Assembly (NCBI RefSeq): GCF_000378945.1 | Contig: NZ_KB900539.1 | Span: forward strand, 2,499,234 to 2,563,233 | From: Methyloversatilis universalis EHg5 | Lineage (GTDB): Bacteria; Pseudomonadota; Gammaproteobacteria; Burkholderiales; Rhodocyclaceae | DNA length: 64,000 bases | Reading direction: 5' to 3' | Shown here: piece after piece, positions 59,086 to 64,000 of the stretch | Layout of the letters: each line of letters opens with the position of its first letter | Position numbering within the stretch: position 1 is the stretch's first letter | Notes under the pieces: generated by a model | Database searches by the model: none | Seen by the model: only the letters and a program-made list of their open reading frames with translations | Told to the model about the DNA's origin: nothing | Position numbers and translations under genes: made by a program

Positions 59086-60408
59086 TCAGCCCCGCTCGAT
59101 CAGCGCGATCGATTCGACGTGCGAGGTCTGCGGGAACATGTTGGCGATGCCGGCGCCGCGCAGGCGATAGCCCTTCTGCACGACCAGCACTTCGAGATCG
59201 CGTGCCAGCGTGGCCGGGTTGCACGACACATAGACGATGCGCTTCGGTGCCGCCTCGTCAGCTGCATGCGGCAGCGCCTTGCACAGTTCCATCGCACCTT
59301 CGCGCGGCGGGTCGATCAGCATCTTGTCGAAGCGGCCCAGCTTCGCGAGCGACGCCTCGTCGGTATCGAACAGGTTGGCGACCGCGAAGCTGCAGCGGGC
59401 GCCCAGGCCGTTGGCATCGGCGTTGCGCGCCGCTCGTTTCACCAGCGCATCCGCACCTTCGATGCCCACCACATCGGCACCGAAAGTCGCGATCGGCAGC
59501 GAGAAATTGCCCAGGCCGCAGAACATGTCGGCGATGCGTTCGCCCGGCTGCGGTGCCAGCAGCGACATCGCACGACGCAGCAGCGAGCGGTTGATGCCGT
59601 GATTCACCTGGGTGAATTCGGTCGGCGCGAACGCCAGCTTTACGCCGAAATCCGGCAGCGAGTAGGCAAGTTCCGGCATCGGGATCGGCCAGAACGGAAC
59701 CGCGGTATCCGGGCCGCCCGTCTGCACGTAGATATACAGCCGGTGCTTCTCGCCGAAGGCGCGCAGCGCAGCCTCGTCCTCGGCCGTCATGCGGTCGAGG
59801 ATGCGGAACACCAGCACCGTCATCTGCTCTTCGCGCTCACCGCCGATGGCGATCTCGATCTGCGGCAGACGGTCGCGCAGCGAAAAGCCACTGATCAGCT
59901 CGCGCAGCGGCAGGAACAGCGCCGACACGTGCGGCGGCAGCACCTCACAGGAACTCATGTCGGCCACGTAGCTGGACTTCTTCTCGCGGAAACCGACCAG
60001 CACGCCACCCTTGCCCGCCACGTAGCGCACCGACAGCCGCGCGCGGTAACGATAGCCCCAGCCGGGACCGACCAGCGGCGCGAACACGGTTTCCGGCTTC
60101 ACCCGGCCGACATGCCACAGCGCGTCTTCCAGCACGCGCTGCTTGACCGAAGCCTGCGCAGCGACATCCAGATGCTGCATGCTGCAGCCGCCGCAGTAAC
60201 CGAAATACCTGCAGCGCGGCGTCACCCGCTGCGGGCTGGCGCGCACGATGCGGCTGATCTGCGCCAGTTCGTATGACGACTTCTTCCGGTAGGGCGAAAA
60301 ATCGACGGTTTCGCCCGGCAGAGCGCCATCGACGAAAATGACCTTGCCTTCGTGATGGGTGACGCCGCGACCTTCGTGGTCCAGCGATTCGATACGGGCG
60401 ACCGGCAT
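59086..60408 (-). CDS. rlmD: 23S rRNA (uracil-1939-C5) methyltransferase
   Basis: A 440-residue TrmA-type RNA methyltransferase. The N-terminal TRAM domain (VARIESLDHEGRGVTHHEGK) is followed by a [4Fe-4S] cluster site C66, C72, C75 (PRCRYFGYCGGCSMQ) and C154. SAM-binding motifs: FTQVNHGINRSLLRRAM, IADMFCGLGNFSLPIA, DKMLIDPPREGAMEL, and the nucleophile Cys in YVSCNPATLARDLEVLV. Length is normal for RlmD. It is divergent from the RoxA-like gene across 118 bp and its 3' end lies 56 bp beyond the broken REP palindrome. Confidence 0.95.
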   Translation of the reverse strand: MPVARIESLDHEGRGVTHHEGKVIFVDGALPGETVDFSPYRKKSSYELAQISRIVRASPQRVTPRCRYFGYCGGCSMQHLDVAAQASVKQRVLEDALWHVGRVKPETVFAPLVGPGWGYRYRARLSVRYVAGKGGVLVGFREKKSSYVADMSSCEVLPPHVSALFLPLRELISGFSLRDRLPQIEIAIGGEREEQMTVLVFRILDRMTAEDEAALRAFGEKHRLYIYVQTGGPDTAVPFWPIPMPELAYSLPDFGVKLAFAPTEFTQVNHGINRSLLRRAMSLLAPQPGERIADMFCGLGNFSLPIATFGADVVGIEGADALVKRAARNADANGLGARCSFAVANLFDTDEASLAKLGRFDKMLIDPPREGAMELCKALPHAADEAAPKRIVYVSCNPATLARDLEVLVVQKGYRLRGAGIANMFPQTSHVESIALIERG

Positions 60409-60526
60409 GGGCTGTCCTGCAGAAAGCGAAAGGGCGCGATTTTACCCGCAGCCGCGCCGCCCTTGTCCGTTGACGCGCACCCGTCCCCCGCCCCGCCGCC
60501 GCCGGCTTCGCGGATAATCGCCGCCC

Positions 60527-61660
60527 ATGGACAAGACACTGCTCGGCGGGCTCACGCCCCGCACCTTCCTGCGTGACTACTGGCAGAAGAAACCGCTGCT
60601 GATACGCGGCGCCATTCCGGGCTTCAACGGCCTGCTGCCGCGCGAGGACCTGCTCAATCTGGCGCGCGACGAAGACGTCGAATCGCGTTTCATCGAACAC
60701 GACAGCCGCAACTGGCGGATGGAGCGCGGCCCGCTGCCGGCTTCGCTGACCCGTCGCCCGAAAACCCGGCCCTGGACGGTGCTGGTGCAGGGCCTGAACA
60801 TGCTGCTGCCCGAGGCGGACGCGCTGATGCGCCGCTTCAGCTTCATCCCCTACGCGCGGCTGGACGACGTGATGGTGAGCTACGCCACCGACGGCGGCGG
60901 CGTCGGGCCGCACTTCGATTCCTACGACGTGTTCCTGCTGCAGGGCACCGGGCGCCGCCGCTGGCAGATCAGCGAACAGACCGATCTCACCGTGGTGGAA
61001 GACGCACCGCTGCGCATCCTGAAGAATTTCGTGCCGGAACAGGAATGGGTGCTGGAGCCGGGCGACATGCTCTACCTGCCGCCCAAGTGCGCGCACAACG
61101 GCATCGCCGAGGGCGAATGCACCACCTACTCGATCGGCTTCCGCACGCCGTCGATGCAGGAACTGGCCACCGGCTTCCTCGACCATCTGCGCGAACAGGT
61201 GTGCCTGTCCGGCATGTATGCCGACCCGGATCTGACGCTGCAGGCCGACCCGGCCCAGCTGCCGGCGGCGATGATCGACAAGGTGGAGGCGGTGCTCAAG
61301 GGCATCACCTGGACGCGCAAGGACGTCGAGGCCTTTCTCGGCAGCTATCTGAGCGAACCCAAGCCGCATGTGTTCTTCGACGCGCCGGACGACGCGCTGA
61401 CGCCGAAGCGTTTCGCCGCCGCAGTGACGAAAATGGGCGTGCGGGTCGATGGCCGCACCCTGCTGCTGCGCAGTGGCCGGCAGTTCTGGGTAAATGGCGA
61501 ACCGGTCGAGCTGCCGGCTGGCAGCCATGACGCACTGAAGGCGCTCGCCAGCGAACGCCGGCTGGCCCGCGTGCCGGACGACGCGTCGCTGATCGAACTG
61601 CTTTACGACTGGTACGACGCCGGCTTCATCCACGTCGGCGCGCAGGACGACGCGGCTTGA
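60527..61660 (+). CDS. roxA: JmjC/cupin ribosomal oxygenase (YcfD/RoxA-like)
   Basis: A 377-residue 2-oxoglutarate/Fe(II) oxygenase matching bacterial YcfD, which hydroxylates an arginine of ribosomal protein L16. The Fe triad is H129, D131 (GPHFDSYDVF) and H190 (KCAHNGIAEG). Other features are YWQKKPLLIRGAI, the dimerisation region and the C-terminal winged-helix-like part. It overlaps the next gene by 4 bp (TTGA). Confidence 0.9.
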   Translation: MDKTLLGGLTPRTFLRDYWQKKPLLIRGAIPGFNGLLPREDLLNLARDEDVESRFIEHDSRNWRMERGPLPASLTRRPKTRPWTVLVQGLNMLLPEADALMRRFSFIPYARLDDVMVSYATDGGGVGPHFDSYDVFLLQGTGRRRWQISEQTDLTVVEDAPLRILKNFVPEQEWVLEPGDMLYLPPKCAHNGIAEGECTTYSIGFRTPSMQELATGFLDHLREQVCLSGMYADPDLTLQADPAQLPAAMIDKVEAVLKGITWTRKDVEAFLGSYLSEPKPHVFFDAPDDALTPKRFAAAVTKMGVRVDGRTLLLRSGRQFWVNGEPVELPAGSHDALKALASERRLARVPDDASLIELLYDWYDAGFIHVGAQDDAA

Positions 61661-62145
61661 GCGACCAGGCCGCCACGCTGCGCTTCGACGACCGTGCCGG
61701 CTATCAGGCTGCGGTGAGCGGCCTGCTGACCGACATCGACCGCAGACTGGACATTTTCGACACCGATCTGAGCGGCACCGGCCTGGACGGCCGTGCTGCG
61801 GTCGAGCTGCTCACCGCCACGCTGGCCGGTGCGCCGCGCGCCGAAGTGCGCATCGTGCTGCACGATGCCGGGCCGCTGCAGGGCCGCATGCCCCGGCTGT
61901 GGGCGCTGTGCGCCGCACAATCCCATCGGCTGCAGATACGGCAGACGCCGCGCTCGCTGCGCCATCTGACCGAACTGTTCATGCTGAACGGGTCGTCGGC
62001 CATCGTCCTCCGCACGCACAGCGAGCACTGGCGCGGAAAGGCGGTCAGCGGCGATGGTGCGCTGACCGCCGGTTACCGCGGCCGTTTCGACGAAATCTGG
62101 GAGGCCTGTTCGTGTTGCATCAGCACAACAAAACTGGGCCTGTAA
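61657..62145 (+). CDS. DUF7931-type hypothetical protein
   Basis: A 162-residue protein starting at TTG that overlaps the roxA-like stop. Sequence such as LLTDIDRRLDIFDTDLSGTG, EVRIVLHDAGPLQGRMPRLW, LQIRQTPRSLRHLTELFMLN and RTHSEHWRGKAV is that of a single phospholipase-D-like half domain without HKD catalytic motifs. It commonly follows YcfD-like genes in betaproteobacteria (recollection, not checked). The role is unknown. Confidence 0.75.
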   Translation: MSDQAATLRFDDRAGYQAAVSGLLTDIDRRLDIFDTDLSGTGLDGRAAVELLTATLAGAPRAEVRIVLHDAGPLQGRMPRLWALCAAQSHRLQIRQTPRSLRHLTELFMLNGSSAIVLRTHSEHWRGKAVSGDGALTAGYRGRFDEIWEACSCCISTTKLGL

Positions 62146-62273
62146 AACCTTGTTTCCAGACGTGCAACTTGATACCCATCGCTCGTGCTACTATTTTGGG
62201 CTGATCGAGGTCGCTAGCTCGATCGGGTGATTTACCGAATTCACGTTGATTGCCAACAGCCAAGGAAACCAAA

Positions 62274-62516
62274 ATGCAAAAGTCGCTCCTCCTCGCCGCC
62301 ATTCTCGCCGCTGCCCTGGCCGCTTGCTCGAAGCCGCAAGAAGCCCCGGCCCCGGCCGCTGAACCCGCTCCGGCCGCTGCCCCGGCACCGGCTGCTGAAC
62401 CGGCACCGGCTGCTGCCCCGGCTGCTCCGGCTGACGCTGCTGCTCCGGCCGCCCCGGCTGCTGACGCTGCTGCTCCGGCTGCTCCGGCTGCTGCCCCGGC
62501 CGAAGAGAAGAAGTAA
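62274..62516 (+). CDS. Ala/Pro-repeat lipoprotein
   Basis: An 80-residue protein starting MQKSLLLAAILAAALAACSK after AAGGAAA. Lipobox LAAC with lipidated Cys18. The mature part is almost entirely Ala/Pro (PAPAAEPAPAAAPAPAAEPA and so on) and ends EEKK. It is likely an extended tether spanning periplasm or anchoring to peptidoglycan or the outer membrane. Length may vary between strains through the repeats. A strong terminator follows. Confidence 0.85.
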   Translation: MQKSLLLAAILAAALAACSKPQEAPAPAAEPAPAAAPAPAAEPAPAAAPAAPADAAAPAAPAADAAAPAAPAAAPAEEKK

Positions 62517-62541
62517 TTCTTCTGCCTCGTGCATGAAAAAA

Positions 62542-62564
62542 GCCGGCGCAAGCCGGCTTTTTTT
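62542..62564 (+). terminator. Rho-independent terminator of the lipoprotein gene
   Basis: GCCGGC-GCAA-GCCGGC followed by T7 and preceded by A6, so it can act in both directions. The following 197 bases to the IS copy contain nothing I can assign. Confidence 0.93.
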
Positions 62565-62776
62565 ATTGGTGCTTCAGAATGGGGGCTTCAAATTCTGCAG
62601 CCCGGGTCATCGAAGCATCGACAGCGCTTCAGGAATCTCTGAAGCGTCTCCATGCGCACCAAGAACACTGCGTACCTGATCTCTTAGCTGCATCCTGACC
62701 GGATTTCCGGCAGGGAATGGGCAATCGCTCTCAGCGCAGGCCTCATCGCGGCGAGGCGCCGCTTGTATGTTCATCT

Positions 62777-62957
62777 ACGGCAAGCGTAGTAGTGGACGCT
62801 TATCGGGCGGAGGGACGAGCGCCGCATCTGACGGCAAGCACGTACAGACAGTGGGAGAGATGTCCCGCCTTCACCCCCGAGCACCGATGAGGAATCCTTC
62901 GGACCGCGTCCGTCACGGTACCGACCATATCCTGCAAGCCTGTGCCCAGGTGACCCC
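62777..62957 (+). ncRNA. Candidate bridge RNA of IS110 copy 2
   Basis: Corresponds to the copy 1 candidate. Both target guides are unchanged (GCGCCGC at 62819-62825, GTGGGAG at 62851-62857). Differences from copy 1 are one base near 62802 and a short block (CGTCAC for TGACCC) near 62911-62916, which lies in the presumed donor-loop region and could be compensatory or neutral. Boundaries are approximate. Confidence 0.6.
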
Positions 62958-62993
62958 GACAAGCCCTTCAACCATAGTCCGGAGGTGCTCATC

Positions 62994-63959
62994 GTGACAA
63001 GTCAGACCGAATCCCCCCGCTTTGGCATCGACGTCTCCAAGCGCTGGCTGGACATCGCCGAGTACGGCCGCTCGCCGGTGCTGCACATCGACAACACCGC
63101 CCAGGCCATCCGCGGCTGGCTGCGCACCTTGCCCCCGGGCGCCTGCCACATCGCCTGCGAATCCACCGGCACCTACCACCGCGCGCTGGTCAAGCTGCTC
63201 ATCGGCGCCGGTCATCGGGTGTATCTGATCGACGGCTACACGCTGTCCAGATACCGCGACACGCTGGGCCAGCGTGCCAAGACCGATCGGCACGACGCGG
63301 GGCTGATCGCCCGCTATCTCGCCCACGAAGGGGCGCGTCTGCGCCCGTTCTCGCTGCCGCCCCGTGCGGTGACCGACCTGCGCGCCCTGTTGCGCCGTCG
63401 CGCCACCCTGGTGCGTTGCCTGGGCCGCATGCGTCAGAGCATGGAGGAGCTGCCCGGCTTCACCCGCCAGGTGCGGGCCGTCACCGAGCGGATCCAGGCG
63501 CTGATCAAACGGCTGGAGCAGCGCATCGCCGCGCTGATCGGCACCAGCGGCTGGGGCGACCCGTACCGGCGCATCCTGAAGGTTGAAGGCATCGGCACAC
63601 TCACCGCCGCCGGTCTGTGCGCCACCTTCCACCGCGCCCCATTCGGCCGGGCCGATGCCTTCATCGCCTTCCTCGGCCTGGATGTGACCGTACGCCAATC
63701 GGGCACCCAGCGCGCACGCGGGGTGCTCAGCAAGAAGGGCGATGCCGAGATGCGCCGCCTGCTCTACAACGCCGCCATGGCGGCCAGCCGATCCAGTACC
63801 TGGCAGCCCTTCTACCAGCGCATGCTCCAGCGCGGATTCAGCCGCACGCAGGCGCTGGTCGCGCTGGCCAGAAAGCTCGCAAGGGTCGCCTTCTCGCTAA
63901 TGAAGAACGCCTCCGACTACGTCCCTCAACAACACGAAAACGCTTGCGCTCGAACATAG
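62994..63959 (+). CDS. IS110-family transposase (DEDD + Tnp_20), copy 2
   Basis: A 321-residue intact transposase, 97% identical to copy 1 with 9 substitutions (for example Q for P in NTAQAIRG, K for E in ALVKLLI, F for L in CATFHRAPF). DEDD residues and the C-terminal Ser-containing motif are unchanged. Both copies therefore look active or recently active. Confidence 0.96.
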   Translation: MTSQTESPRFGIDVSKRWLDIAEYGRSPVLHIDNTAQAIRGWLRTLPPGACHIACESTGTYHRALVKLLIGAGHRVYLIDGYTLSRYRDTLGQRAKTDRHDAGLIARYLAHEGARLRPFSLPPRAVTDLRALLRRRATLVRCLGRMRQSMEELPGFTRQVRAVTERIQALIKRLEQRIAALIGTSGWGDPYRRILKVEGIGTLTAAGLCATFHRAPFGRADAFIAFLGLDVTVRQSGTQRARGVLSKKGDAEMRRLLYNAAMAASRSSTWQPFYQRMLQRGFSRTQALVALARKLARVAFSLMKNASDYVPQQHENACART

Positions 63960-64000
63960 AATCTCCCACGCGCCCTCTCCCACATACCCTCTTCACTGTT

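Larger units (their letters stand above)
62762..63964 (+). mobile_element. IS110-family insertion sequence (IS621-like), copy 2
   Basis: Same length and ends as copy 1 (constant offset of 4992 bases), with CT at 62762-62763 and 63963-63964. The left flank GGCGCCG-CT and right flank CT-CCCACG again come from the REP arm, here one G shorter (GAGGCGCCGCT). The right flank then diverges from the palindrome, so this was a single REP arm or a partly deleted one. Both copies point the same way. Confidence 0.92.

Noticed and set aside
62320-62516. Short tandem repeats resembling a CRISPR or satellite array
   Set aside because: They are Ala/Pro codon repeats inside a lipoprotein gene; no spacer/repeat periodicity. 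No CRISPR array was seen anywhere in the window.
57770-63964. Composite transposon formed by the two IS110 copies
   Set aside because: IS110 elements recombine at their own CT junctions through a guide RNA and the cargo is core ribosome-modification genes, so two independent REP insertions are more likely.

Overview
The window is GC-rich, densely coded DNA from a betaproteobacterium. The gene set (EtfAB with a DmdC-type acyl-CoA dehydrogenase, AlgC-type phosphomannomutase, RhlE, RlmD, RlmM) would suit Rhodocyclales such as Methyloversatilis. That assignment is an inference from gene content, not a search result.

From 1 to 24.5 kb the window is ordinary chromosome. In order it holds a two-component pair (kinase cut by the window edge), an acyl-CoA dehydrogenase with its electron-transfer flavoprotein and a divergent TetR repressor that has two tandem palindromic operators, phosphomannomutase, an EAL-HDOD and an HDOD signalling protein, alaS, a flavin-dependent oxidoreductase, glpK, a NarL-type two-component system beside a periplasmic binding protein, a UgpB/UgpQ pair without a permease, a Tas-type aldo/keto reductase, rlmM and rhlE.

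From 24.7 to 45.6 kb lies a defence-type accessory block. It begins at a perfect 20-bp hairpin. A plus-strand cluster carries two unknown genes, a WYL regulator, another unknown gene, an ADP-ribosylglycohydrolase and a NERD-helicase. A minus-strand cluster carries a RecB-like nuclease/helicase and an AT-richer PD-(D/E)XK-like protein. A complete type I Wadjet operon (jetABCD) follows, then a second WYL regulator divergent from three unknown genes.

From 45.61 to 56.73 kb is an 11.1-kb integrated element. It is bounded by a 14-bp direct repeat whose right copy is the 3' end of tRNA-Ser(UGA). It carries a tyrosine integrase, a DUF4224 protein, an AlpA-like protein, a replication protein, a DnaB-like helicase and a tail module (chaperone, gp10-like protein, tape measure). 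No terminase, portal, capsid or lysis gene is visible, so it is either a stripped prophage or a tail-related satellite.

From 56.9 to 64 kb the core chromosome resumes (YccA-like protein, RlmD, RoxA-like oxygenase, a DUF7931-like protein, an Ala/Pro lipoprotein), interrupted by two near-identical IS110-family elements. Both interrupt, at the same CT dinucleotide, a palindromic REP-type repeat; an uninterrupted copy lies at 22.5 kb. The leader of each element contains two 7-nt segments that match the target on either side of the insertion point, in the order and orientation expected of a bridge RNA. This IS621-like, REP-targeting pair is the most striking feature of the window.
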